The notes beneath the pieces were generated by a model that saw only the letters and a program-made list of their open reading frames with translations, did no database searches and had not been told where the DNA came from. A program made the translations under genes and the position numbers. A stretch of 35,966 nt of DNA from Gammaproteobacteria bacterium (lineage in GTDB: Bacteria > Pseudomonadota > Gammaproteobacteria > Eutrophobiales > Eutrophobiaceae). Positions 25,165 through 34,187 of this stretch are shown in pieces (position 1 is the first letter of the stretch; each line of letters starts with the position of its first letter). The stretch covers positions 1-35,966 of the forward strand of contig JAJFKM010000063.1 in NCBI GenBank assembly GCA_021773215.1, written 5' to 3'.

Positions 25165-26528
25165 ACCAGTTCTTCCTGTTTAAACAATTTCAGCATTGCC
25201 GCAGCCTTGTCAAAACATTCTTTATATTCAGCATCAACGTCAGAATCCCAAACAATGCCACCACCTGCATTAAAATAAAGCTGACCATTATATTTAATCA
25301 AGGTTCTAATACAGATATTACTATCCATGTTTCCATCGAACCCAAGATAAAAAATAGAACCGCAGTAAATTGAACGTCGATGCGGCTCCAGCTCTTCAAT
25401 GATTTCCATTGATCTCAACTTTGGTGCGCCTGTGATAGACCCACCGGGGAAACATCCGCGCATTAAATCAATTGAATTTTTATGTTCATCTAAGCGCCCG
25501 GTAATTGTACTGACAAGATGATGAACTGTTGCATAAGTCTCCAAAGCAAATAATTTTGGCACAACAACAGAGCCAGCTTCACAAACTTTACTAATATCAT
25601 TCCTCAGCAAATCAACAATCATTAAATTTTCAGCACGATCTTTTTCACTTTCAAGTAAACACTCAGCTAGTGCTTTGTCTTCATAAGCAAACACAGAACG
25701 GTGTTTTGTGCCTTTGATCGGTTTAGTTTCAACTTGGTTGTCTGTCACCCGTAAGAATCGTTCTGGCGATGAACTTAACACTGCACCAGAGGGCAAGTTA
25801 AGGTATGCAGCATAAGGGGCTGGATTAACATTTCGTAATTTTAAATACGCTGACCAACTATCTCCTTCAAAATCGGCAGAGAATCGTTGTGATAAATTCA
25901 CCTGATAACAATCACCATCGCGTATATATTTTTTTACTTTATTAAATGCCAGTCCATATTGTTCTCTTGTTAAATTTGATTTAACGACTGATGTTATACG
26001 ATACCCTTTTGTTTCATTATCTGTAGGCCTTGAAAACAAATCCTGTAATTCTTGCCATATTGATTCTGTTTTATCATAGCGACAAAAACTGGCCAGCCAT
26101 ACTCGTCGCAGATGGTGATCTATGATCAGAGACCAATCATAAATACCCACAGCCATTTCTGGCATTGTGATATCTTGTAGAGACATTTCAGGCAATACTT
26201 CTAGCCGACGACCCAGATCATAGGCTAAATAACCCACTGCTCCGCCACAAAACGGTAGACCACTCAGGTTATTACCTTTTTCACCGAGGTATTGATTTAA
26301 GAGTAGTAAGGGGTCCTCAGTAGAAGTTATTTCCGTACCATTGTCATTGATATGAGTAATTTCGCCATACGTTTCAAGTGTGATCACTGGACGTGAGACA
26401 ATAATATCGTACCGTCCCATATCAATCTCGGGGTAACCACTATCAAAAAACATACTCCAAGGTTCATCTGCGACCAGCGAAAATAATTCTGCTGCATTTC
26501 GTTGATAAGGTAATTCGGAAACTTTCAT
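25161..26528 (-). CDS. pabB: Aminodeoxychorismate synthase component I
   Basis: Chorismate-using enzyme that, with a glutamine amidotransferase subunit, makes 4-amino-4-deoxychorismate, the p-aminobenzoate precursor. The start at 26528 (MKVSELPYQRNAAELF) gives 455 residues and a 4-bp ATGA overlap with the upstream mfnF-like gene; the frame stays open to 26588 but the extra part is not family-like. PIKGTKHRS carries the Lys typical of PabB, where TrpE has Ala (PIAGT). Other motifs are AENLMIVDLLRNDI, GGSITGAPKLRSMEII and FNAGGGIVWDSD. The partner gene pabA is not here. In this cluster it would supply p-aminobenzoate for tetrahydromethanopterin as well as folate (inference). Confidence 0.94.
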   Translation of the reverse strand: MKVSELPYQRNAAELFSLVADEPWSMFFDSGYPEIDMGRYDIIVSRPVITLETYGEITHINDNGTEITSTEDPLLLLNQYLGEKGNNLSGLPFCGGAVGYLAYDLGRRLEVLPEMSLQDITMPEMAVGIYDWSLIIDHHLRRVWLASFCRYDKTESIWQELQDLFSRPTDNETKGYRITSVVKSNLTREQYGLAFNKVKKYIRDGDCYQVNLSQRFSADFEGDSWSAYLKLRNVNPAPYAAYLNLPSGAVLSSSPERFLRVTDNQVETKPIKGTKHRSVFAYEDKALAECLLESEKDRAENLMIVDLLRNDISKVCEAGSVVVPKLFALETYATVHHLVSTITGRLDEHKNSIDLMRGCFPGGSITGAPKLRSMEIIEELEPHRRSIYCGSIFYLGFDGNMDSNICIRTLIKYNGQLYFNAGGGIVWDSDVDAEYKECFDKAAAMLKLFKQEELV

Positions 26529-27574
26529 GATGCAGACAAGAGTCGGTTTAACTGTGCCAGCGCAACAGCTGGAGCACAGGTATTGCACTTATGAGACAGC
26601 TTGGAATCACTGTCGCTTAACTCACTAAATTCTATATATGGAATATTCAGTCGCCTCGCTATCTTCTGTACCAGAAAGCGTCCAACACCTGCCCCCACTA
26701 TTTTTAGTTTTTCAGTATCAATATTTGTTAATACTCTAAGTACTGCGTTAGTAAGTATTTGAATCTGTGCTTCTTCAAAGTACTGAGATAATTTAATCCA
26801 GCAATCATCACCCGGTTTAAAATCACTTGAGTCAGTGCCCAGCATTCTGGCGAGGCGTCGAATGCTACCTTCAATATCTTTTTCGCCACCATCTGCGGCG
26901 TCCATCAAATCATCACCCTCTTCGAGAGAGTTTAGGACTCTATACACGTCTGCTGTATTTGAAAAATATTCTGCTGCTAAATTTTGCCATTCGCCAGCAA
27001 AAGGGACTTGTTTACTTAATGTCATTAATGGTGTTCTAACAACTCCTGTATAAACCAACTCGTCAAAACGTAATCGAGCTTGATCATCAAGGCCACGAGC
27101 ATTAACAAGCTTATTAGAAAAAGGGATTATATCTGTCGTCGTACTTCCAACATCGACAAACAGTCCTGAATCAATAAATGATGCCGCATAAGCAGCACTG
27201 GCATGCCAATTAGCAGAAGCAAGATTTTCAATTCGTTTGTGTGCATTGCTTAAACTTAATATTCCACCATCAGTTGCATAAAGCTTTATGTTGTTCCCTA
27301 ACTTTTTTTCACATAATTCTATAAGCGCCTTCATGCCAGATTCTCTATCTTTAAATATATCAACTAACTCTGCAGTCATAGTCAATGCATGAGATTTCGA
27401 TCCATCAGGTAATATTTCAATAGATTTCGGAAATGCATCTTCAAGCTGATCTAAACCTTGCCAAAGTGGTGTAGAAAATTGTTCTACCAGAACCACTTTG
27501 CCAGAGGCATTGACGCTTGCAACTTTAAGATGCGCACCGCCAATATCCCATCCAATATAATTAGTAACTTTCAT
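26525..27574 (-). CDS. mfnF: ASKHA/hydantoinase-like protein of the C1-cofactor cluster (MfnF-like)
   Basis: A 349-residue protein of the family described as H4MPT-linked C1 transfer pathway protein. It is homologous to archaeal MfnF, which joins the furan diphosphate to glutamyl-tyramine. Seen: NYIGWDIGGAHLKVA at the N-terminus (phosphate-1-like loop), FVDVGSTTTDIIPF in the middle (phosphate-2-like) and GAGVGRFLVQKIA near the C-terminus. It starts 7 bp after the ATP-grasp gene stop and overlaps pabB by 4 bp. The chemistry in bacteria, where methylofuran differs in the tyramine part, is inferred. Confidence 0.82.
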   Translation of the reverse strand: MKVTNYIGWDIGGAHLKVASVNASGKVVLVEQFSTPLWQGLDQLEDAFPKSIEILPDGSKSHALTMTAELVDIFKDRESGMKALIELCEKKLGNNIKLYATDGGILSLSNAHKRIENLASANWHASAAYAASFIDSGLFVDVGSTTTDIIPFSNKLVNARGLDDQARLRFDELVYTGVVRTPLMTLSKQVPFAGEWQNLAAEYFSNTADVYRVLNSLEEGDDLMDAADGGEKDIEGSIRRLARMLGTDSSDFKPGDDCWIKLSQYFEEAQIQILTNAVLRVLTNIDTEKLKIVGAGVGRFLVQKIARRLNIPYIEFSELSDSDSKLSHKCNTCAPAVALAQLNRLLSAS

Positions 27575-27581
27575 AGCGTAG

Positions 27582-28559
27582 TTAAATCTGTACTTTTATC
27601 GGCACTGCATCTGTAATATCAATGTCAGGCAATCTTTTATTCAGAAATGTATCTAATATTTTTTTAGTGATGTTAAAGCCTAATGACTCTGACAAACCTG
27701 CATAGGCAGTTGTAAATCGAGGATTAATCTCTAGCACGAATAATTCATTTTTAACCTCGATCATGTCAACGCCGATATAACCGGCAAAGCCAGATATCTT
27801 TGACACTATTTTTGTTGCTAAGCTCATCATTTCATCTTTTAAAAATAAACATTCATTAACACCGATGGCTGTCAAACTGACAACCCCTTCTTTAATATCG
27901 ACATATTGCTCATTGCATGCCAGCAAACGAACTGCATCGTCATAGACCAGTAATGACATACTCATATGCCGGCCATCGAGAAAAGGCTGTATTACAAAAT
28001 TGTTATTTTTCTTTTCTGCAAGAATTTCAGCCAACCTTTTTTCATCATCAATAAAATAGCAAGAATCTCCACCAACTCCATCATTTGGTTTTATAACCCA
28101 CCCTATCTGACTAAAGGGTAATTCATCATCCATAGTTCTCGTTTCAATAACCTTTATACCTGCTTCTGAAAGCAGCCTGCTAGTTAGCAGTTTACTGGTG
28201 GCTATTCTGATAGAGTCAGGACTTGACCCTATAAAAACATTTTCATTTCTGATGAATACATCTGCAAGCTTGGCTAAACAACCACCAGTTTCTGGTGCTA
28301 TTAACCACGCAATATCAGACTGACGAATGTGATCCTGCAGCTCCTCTTCTATTGATTTTCGAATAATATACTGCTTGGCTTTATGTTCACATGAATCAAG
28401 TCTTTTATCTCTGGTTAAGGCTATATCGGCATACCCCGCCTCAATCAATTCATTTAATAATGTTTGTATCATGATCTCGCCTTCCCTGACTAAAGTTTCT
28501 GGCAAGGCTTGTCCAGATAATCCACCGCCTGTGATAAACTCAAGTAAAAAATGACGCAT
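27582..28559 (-). CDS. mfnD: ATP-grasp ligase of the C1-cofactor cluster (MfnD-like)
   Basis: A 325-residue ATP-grasp enzyme related to archaeal tyramine-glutamate ligase (MfnD). Seen: MRHFLLEFITGGGLSG at the start (typical for the family), the ATP-binding GWVIKPNDGVGGDSC and FVIQPFLDGRHMSM segments, and the metal-binding FVLEINPRFTTAYAGLSESL. It is first in the minus-strand operon mfnD-mfnF-pabB-mfnE. Its ATG is only 7 bp from the divergent HisA/F-related start and no Shine-Dalgarno sequence is visible. Known bacterial methylofuran has tyrosine in place of tyramine, so the acceptor here may not be tyramine (inference). Confidence 0.82.
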   Translation of the reverse strand: MRHFLLEFITGGGLSGQALPETLVREGEIMIQTLLNELIEAGYADIALTRDKRLDSCEHKAKQYIIRKSIEEELQDHIRQSDIAWLIAPETGGCLAKLADVFIRNENVFIGSSPDSIRIATSKLLTSRLLSEAGIKVIETRTMDDELPFSQIGWVIKPNDGVGGDSCYFIDDEKRLAEILAEKKNNNFVIQPFLDGRHMSMSLLVYDDAVRLLACNEQYVDIKEGVVSLTAIGVNECLFLKDEMMSLATKIVSKISGFAGYIGVDMIEVKNELFVLEINPRFTTAYAGLSESLGFNITKKILDTFLNKRLPDIDITDAVPIKVQI

Positions 28560-28566
28560 TGTTATT

Positions 28567-29268
28567 ATGTTAATAATTCCAGTTCTAGATCTAAGTCGCG
28601 GCTTGGTTGTTCATGCAAAACAAGGTGATAGAAAACGCTATCAACCCGTTACTTCAGTCATATCATCAAGTCCTAAACCAGAATCTGTCCTGTCTGCATT
28701 TCTCGAATTATACCCTTTCAAAACAATTTATATTGCTGATCTTGATGCTATTCAAGGAATAGGAAATCAGAGCGCCATCATCAAAGAACTCTCAGTTGTA
28801 TTTAGCCAATGTGAGTTATGGGTAGATGCAGGTGTTGATGTCATTCAGGATAATGAGAATGATTATAAAATTAATAATATAAAATTAGTTTTAGGTTCAG
28901 AAAATAAAATATCACCCGAGTCACTGTCTGACATTATCAATAAAAATCCGGAAATTTTATTATCTCTTGATTTTAATGAATCAGGTTTACTGGATAAATC
29001 ATATTTACTCAATGATGCGAGCCTATGGCCCAATCAGGTTATTGTAATGATGCTACATCGAGTTGGTTTAAATAAAGGCATTGATATCGACTGCCTAAGC
29101 AATATTTTAAACCTTGCAAATCACCATAATATATTTGCGGCGGGTGGAGTGCGGAACCGGAATGACCTTTTTCAATTGAATGAGATGGGCGTTACCGGAG
29201 TACTACTTGCTTCTGCACTGCACAATGGGTCAATAACGCAAGGTGATTTATATCTACTTGATAAATAA
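28567..29268 (+). CDS. HisA/HisF-related TIM-barrel protein
   Basis: A 233-residue (beta/alpha)8 protein of the HisA/HisF-related group found in methanogens and methylotrophs. Seen: MLIIPVLDLSRGLVVHAKQG at the start with the HisA-type first Asp, TIYIADLDAIQG at the equivalent of the middle Asp strand, and FAAGGVRNRNDLFQL near the end, a phosphate-binding loop. It is shorter and more diverged than true HisA, and the rest of the his operon is absent. Its location, head to head with mfnD, ties it to C1-cofactor synthesis, but I know of no firmly established reaction. No ribosome binding site is visible before the ATG. Confidence 0.82.
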   Translation: MLIIPVLDLSRGLVVHAKQGDRKRYQPVTSVISSSPKPESVLSAFLELYPFKTIYIADLDAIQGIGNQSAIIKELSVVFSQCELWVDAGVDVIQDNENDYKINNIKLVLGSENKISPESLSDIINKNPEILLSLDFNESGLLDKSYLLNDASLWPNQVIVMMLHRVGLNKGIDIDCLSNILNLANHHNIFAAGGVRNRNDLFQLNEMGVTGVLLASALHNGSITQGDLYLLDK

Positions 29269-29274
29269 TAATTA

Positions 29275-29290
29275 CTGGTAAAAATACCAG
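29275..29290 (+). terminator. Short hairpin after the HisA/F-related gene
   Basis: CTGGTA (29275-29280) and TACCAG (29285-29290) form perfect 6-bp arms around AAAA, 6 bp after the stop codon. No T-tract follows, so it may only mark the 3' end. Confidence 0.3.
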
Positions 29291-29422
29291 ACCAAAAGAC
29301 TTTAAACCTCATCGCTTCAATTTCCGATTAACGATATACTCTATTTAATACGTTTCAATTTGGATCTTACCTAGTGTCAGCACAGGGATAATGCACAGGT
29401 ACAAGATTCCATTTATATAGGC

Positions 29423-29497
29423 ATGAGTAATGTCATGAGATCAACTGTTTATCTATCAATGCTTGCAAGCCTGCTAACAGCAAGGGGCTCATCTTGA
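29423..29497 (+). CDS. Possible 24-aa leader ORF coupled to the hybrid kinase
   Basis: The frame MSNVMRSTVYLSMLASLLTA and four further residues (RGSS) ends in a TGA that overlaps the TTG start of the hybrid kinase (TTGA). Termination here could help start translation at the rare TTG codon. No good ribosome binding site was identified for it, so it may also be chance. Confidence 0.3.
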   Translation: MSNVMRSTVYLSMLASLLTARGSS

Positions 29498-32400
29498 CAA
29501 TTCCTTTCGCCTCTTTCTCTACGACTACATTTATTCAGTATTTAGCCATTCTGTTGCTATTTACCCTCATGCCTGCTATTTGTTTTACACCGGGACAACT
29601 GCCGCTTAAGGTTGGCATCTACGACAATCCACCCTTCGTATTTATGGACGAAAAGGGGATCCCCAGAGGTTTTGACATCGAAATGCTTAACGATGTCGCT
29701 GCCCAGGAAGGTTGGTCGCTCGAGTATGTCTTTGACGAATGGTCTGTATTGTTGGAAAAGACCCGTATGGGAGATATTGACCTGCTAATGGGGATCGCCT
29801 ATACCGAAGAAAGGGATAAGTTTCTAGACTTCGGTGATGTCGAGTTTTTCTCTACATGGGGTGCGGTTTCTGCCCTAGCTGAATCAAACATCCAGGATAT
29901 TACTGATCTAGACAGCAAGCCCGTCGCTATACTTAAAAATGATAAAATAGCCGAAGATTTCAAAGAGCACTGCTTACATGTAGGTGTACACCCAATATTC
30001 CTTGAAGTCGATACCTATGCTGAAGCGTTCAAGTTAATAGAATCAGGTGAAGTATTAGCCAGTATAAGTAGCAATATCTATGCATTACGTCATGCTAAAT
30101 ACTTTAACGCTCAATTGGTACCGATTGAATTCGCTCCAACCCTAAGCACATTGGCCTTTCCTGTAGGCCGTCACAAGGATATCTCGACAACCATTAGCAA
30201 CCGTGTCTGGCGATTAAAGCGGGACAAATCCTCAATCTACTATCGTCTCTATGATCGTTGGTTTAGCGGAGAGAAATTGATTGGTTTGACACATGACGAA
30301 CATGCCTGGATTAAAAAACATCCCGTGATACGCCTTGCTCTGATGTCAGATAATCCTCCCTATCATTTTTTGGATAGTAATGGGAAGTTTTCCGGTTTAG
30401 CCGCTGACTTTTTCAAACTCTTCCAAAAAGACTTGGATATAAAAATAGAGGTCGTTACCGCGGCAAATCAAAAAGAATTACTGGAAATGCTTGCCAATAA
30501 AGAAGTTGATGTTATTCCTTCTCTTAACCCGCTTCCTGAATATGAAGAATATATGCAGTTTTCTGATGACTTCCTTCGCTACAGTTATGCCATTGTGGCA
30601 CGCAGAGGAGATACAACAATCCAATCCGAGTCAGATCTCTCCAACAAAAGAGTTGTCCTCCTCAAAGATTTTGCTGCAAATGATGCCTTGCTTAGAAGAC
30701 ATCCAGATTTAGACTATTCATACGCTGCTACACCCTTCGATGCATTACTTCAGGTCTCTGAAGGCAAGGCAGACGCAACTGTTTTTTTACATGCGGCTTC
30801 AGTTGATCTGATGAACCGCAATGAAATATTCAATATTGAGATAAAAACTGTTTTACCTTGGGGAGGAGGCAAAGGCAGCATTGGCGTAAGGAAAGACTGG
30901 CCTGAGTTAGTATCAATTTTGAATAAAGAGTTAAAAGCTACTCCCGAAAATAAAAAAACAAACATCTTCAATAAATGGGTTTATCCCGAACGTCGTATCC
31001 TAGATATTAAGCGGATAGTACTAACTGAAGAAGAAAAAGTCTGGCTTAGGAAATATGGGGAAATAACACTTGGATTCACCCCAAACATTGAACCTCTGAT
31101 TGTTGTAGCCGAAGATGGAAGCCTTTCAGGTATTCTCGTCGACATCTACGACGAGCTAGAAAAACTCACCGGTTTAAAGGTAAAGATCAAAAGTGATAAC
31201 TGGCCTTCAACAATCGAAAAAGCGAAACTAGGGAAAATTAGTGGACTTCTAGCTTCCCCACCCGCTTTAGCAGAATCGATTGATTTACCTTTTTCCACAG
31301 CGATTGTTAAAGGAACGCCAGCAATATTTGCCAGAACAGATGCTCCGTTCGAGATCAACAGTACCGATGACTTGATAGGCAAAAGGATTGCTGTACATAA
31401 AGGTATCGATGTCATAGAAGAAACCTTAGCTCAATTTAAAGGTAAGGTTGAAATCATCGAAACGGGTTCTGCACAAGAGATGATGACGCTGGTACTGCGA
31501 GGTAGAGCCGATATCGCCTTTGGACTCAGCTATCATAATTACCTTATTGGAAAGCATTTTCTTGTTGATATTGCACCAGTCTACTTTTTGAAACAATACA
31601 GTGCTGTTGGTGTTGCTTCCATTAGTAGTGAATCATCAGAAGTGGTATCGATTATAAACAAAGGGCTTGCTGCTATTGACCAGGCCAAGGTCAATGCCAC
31701 TGTAAATATTTGGACACAGTTAAAAGAGGAACCAGAAAACACCCCAATAATTCTGACGGCAAAAGATAAAGCTTGGCTTGAAAACTATCCGAATCTGGCT
31801 CAATTAGCTTTTCGAATTAGACAACAGGTGCAGTTGAGCGCTCACGAGCATAAATGGCTGTCAACCAGGCTCAGGGTTCCTGTTCAAGTTGGAGAATACC
31901 CGCCTTTCCACTTTGTCGCTGATAACATGGCTCAGGGCATCTCTATAGATTATGTAAGAGTCATGTGTATGGCTCACGATCTTGAATGTGACTTCGCACA
32001 GGGGTTAACTACTTCTGAATCCATTGACTCTATGCAAAGCCCAGGCGGGATTGCAATACAGCCGGGTTGGCAAAAAAATGCTGAGCGAGATGCTCTGGCG
32101 AGCTTTACCGAACCCTATATCTCCTCACCGTTTGTCATATTCCAACGACAACATAGTGACCGTATCCTGCATATGGATGATCTCCTCGGTAAACGCGTGG
32201 TGGTAGAGAAAAATTATGCGATCCATGATTTATTGAAAACGCGTTATCCAGAATTAGAACTAATCGAAACAGACTTTACTACTGAAGCACTCAAGACATT
32301 GGCTGCAGGACAAGCAGATGCTTACGTGAGCAACTTGATGGCCGGGCATTATTTGAGCCTTGAACTCGGCTTACCAAACATCGTCGTCGCAGCACCGGCC

Positions 32401-34101
32401 TCATTTGAACCTAATAAATTATCGATCGCGGTTCGAAAGGATTGGCCCGAATTGGCATCAATCATTAACAAGAGCATCGTCGCTATGACTCAGGACGAAC
32501 ATAAAAACATCCGCAACCGTTGGATGACAGTGGACTTTCAACAAAAGACTGACTATGAGCTAGTGTGGAAAACAACATTAGGATTTCTGGTAATCTTGGC
32601 TGTGGTACTGGCGTGGGTACAGGTTATGCGAAAGCAGACAGCGGCGTTATCCGAAAGTGAGGCACGCCTGAGGAAGGCAAGAGATGATGCGGATGCTGCT
32701 AACAGAGCCAAGAGCACCTTTCTCGCTAATATGTCACACGAATTACGTACACCACTGAACGCAATCCTTGGTTTCTCCGAGATGTTAAGCCGTGACGCCG
32801 AGATAACTGGCAACAAAAAAGACAGAATCACTATCATTAATCACAGTGGAGAACACCTGCTGGAGATGATCAACGACGTACTGGATCTATCAAAGATAGA
32901 AGCCGGTCGAGTAGAACTGGAATTACGAGCCTTTGAATTACCGCTAATGCTACAGGATATTGGATTGATGTTTGAGGCTCGTGCAGAAAATGCTGGCCTA
33001 CGTTTTTATCTTGAACGCGATCCTTTGCTTGCCCAATATATATCATCAGACGTTAGCAAGTTGCGACAGATATTATTCAATCTGCTCGGTAATGCTGTGA
33101 AATTCACTACCGAAGGCAGTATTACTCTGCGTACAAGGACAGAAACCATAAAGGGCGATTCAAGTATGCTGGCTCTACATCTCGAGGTTAAGGATACAGG
33201 TCCGGGAATTGCCCCGGAACAAATGGAGCGTATATTCGAACCCTTTGTTCAGGCGAAACGATTAAAAACTGACACTAAAGGAACAGGTCTTGGATTAGCT
33301 ATCTGCAAATCATTTGTTGAATTACTTGATGGAGATATTAGTGCAGAAAGTGAGGTCGGCAAGGGATCTTTATTTAATGTCTGTATACCAGTAACACTAG
33401 CCGATGCTGCGGAAGTTGTTGATCTGAAAGCAATCAGGCCAACAGTTCTTGGTTTAGAATCAGGACAACCCGCATGGCGAATTCTAGTGGTTGAAGATAG
33501 TGCAGAAAACAGACTATTACTTAGCAGTATATTGCAACAAGCAGGTTTTGAAACAAGAGAGGCTGAAAATGGTCTAGAGGCCGTTGATCTGTATCAAAAA
33601 TGGCATCCGCACTTCATATGGATGGATATGCGTATGCCTGTTATGGATGGTTATGAAGCTACAGCAACAATACGAGAACTACCCGGAGGTAGCGCGGTTA
33701 AGATAGTTGCTATCACTGCCAGTGCCTTCAAAGAGCAGCGGAAAAATATAATAGAAGCGGGTTGCGACGACGTTGTACACAAACCAGTTCAAAGTCACGA
33801 GATCTTTGAATCCATGGCGCATCAATTGGGTGCACGATATATCTATGAAGCTCAGAATCAAGATACTTTGGTAGAGGCCGCGGCTCTTACTGTCGAGATG
33901 ATGGCTGGATTACCGGCTCACTTGAGAGAAGCATTGCGGCTCCCTGCACAATATCTCGATGCTTCAGCAACGAATCAAGTGGTTGAACGTATTCGAAGTA
34001 ACCACCCCGAGACTGCAGATGGGCTACAATTACTAGTAGAGGAGTTCAGCTTCGATCAAATAATGAAGTTACTTAATGAGAGTGAGCGCATCCATCATTA
34101 A
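29494..34101 (+). CDS. BvgS-like hybrid histidine kinase with four periplasmic Venus-flytrap domains
   Basis: A 1535-residue inner-membrane sensor. A signal/anchor segment (about 15-32) precedes four SBP_bac_3-type domains at about 36-260, 278-498, 524-745 and 795-1012; BvgS and EvgS have two. Each is introduced by an LT-x-x-E-x-x-WL linker, and the one before domain 4 is doubled (754-766 and 781-793). Then come a TM segment (about 1028-1045), a short coiled coil, HisKA with H1082 (SHELRTPLNAILG), an ATPase domain (LFNLLGNAVKFT, DTGPG 1234-1238, GTGLG 1263-1267) and REC with E1334/D1335, phospho-acceptor D1378 and K1430. A helical tail of about 90 residues replaces a recognisable Hpt. The TTG start has an AAGGGG ribosome binding site. 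The REC-PAS gene lies 86 bp downstream. Ligands are unknown; small amino-acid-like molecules are usual for this fold. Confidence 0.94.
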   Translation: MTIPFASFSTTTFIQYLAILLLFTLMPAICFTPGQLPLKVGIYDNPPFVFMDEKGIPRGFDIEMLNDVAAQEGWSLEYVFDEWSVLLEKTRMGDIDLLMGIAYTEERDKFLDFGDVEFFSTWGAVSALAESNIQDITDLDSKPVAILKNDKIAEDFKEHCLHVGVHPIFLEVDTYAEAFKLIESGEVLASISSNIYALRHAKYFNAQLVPIEFAPTLSTLAFPVGRHKDISTTISNRVWRLKRDKSSIYYRLYDRWFSGEKLIGLTHDEHAWIKKHPVIRLALMSDNPPYHFLDSNGKFSGLAADFFKLFQKDLDIKIEVVTAANQKELLEMLANKEVDVIPSLNPLPEYEEYMQFSDDFLRYSYAIVARRGDTTIQSESDLSNKRVVLLKDFAANDALLRRHPDLDYSYAATPFDALLQVSEGKADATVFLHAASVDLMNRNEIFNIEIKTVLPWGGGKGSIGVRKDWPELVSILNKELKATPENKKTNIFNKWVYPERRILDIKRIVLTEEEKVWLRKYGEITLGFTPNIEPLIVVAEDGSLSGILVDIYDELEKLTGLKVKIKSDNWPSTIEKAKLGKISGLLASPPALAESIDLPFSTAIVKGTPAIFARTDAPFEINSTDDLIGKRIAVHKGIDVIEETLAQFKGKVEIIETGSAQEMMTLVLRGRADIAFGLSYHNYLIGKHFLVDIAPVYFLKQYSAVGVASISSESSEVVSIINKGLAAIDQAKVNATVNIWTQLKEEPENTPIILTAKDKAWLENYPNLAQLAFRIRQQVQLSAHEHKWLSTRLRVPVQVGEYPPFHFVADNMAQGISIDYVRVMCMAHDLECDFAQGLTTSESIDSMQSPGGIAIQPGWQKNAERDALASFTEPYISSPFVIFQRQHSDRILHMDDLLGKRVVVEKNYAIHDLLKTRYPELELIETDFTTEALKTLAAGQADAYVSNLMAGHYLSLELGLPNIVVAAPASFEPNKLSIAVRKDWPELASIINKSIVAMTQDEHKNIRNRWMTVDFQQKTDYELVWKTTLGFLVILAVVLAWVQVMRKQTAALSESEARLRKARDDADAANRAKSTFLANMSHELRTPLNAILGFSEMLSRDAEITGNKKDRITIINHSGEHLLEMINDVLDLSKIEAGRVELELRAFELPLMLQDIGLMFEARAENAGLRFYLERDPLLAQYISSDVSKLRQILFNLLGNAVKFTTEGSITLRTRTETIKGDSSMLALHLEVKDTGPGIAPEQMERIFEPFVQAKRLKTDTKGTGLGLAICKSFVELLDGDISAESEVGKGSLFNVCIPVTLADAAEVVDLKAIRPTVLGLESGQPAWRILVVEDSAENRLLLSSILQQAGFETREAENGLEAVDLYQKWHPHFIWMDMRMPVMDGYEATATIRELPGGSAVKIVAITASAFKEQRKNIIEAGCDDVVHKPVQSHEIFESMAHQLGARYIYEAQNQDTLVEAAALTVEMMAGLPAHLREALRLPAQYLDASATNQVVERIRSNHPETADGLQLLVEEFSFDQIMKLLNESERIHH

Positions 34102-34187
34102 GCTATCATTCATCTGATAATTATGAAAAATCATGATGATTAGGTAGTATTCAAGGATGCTAATTAAAAACTTGAGAGAAACAAATA

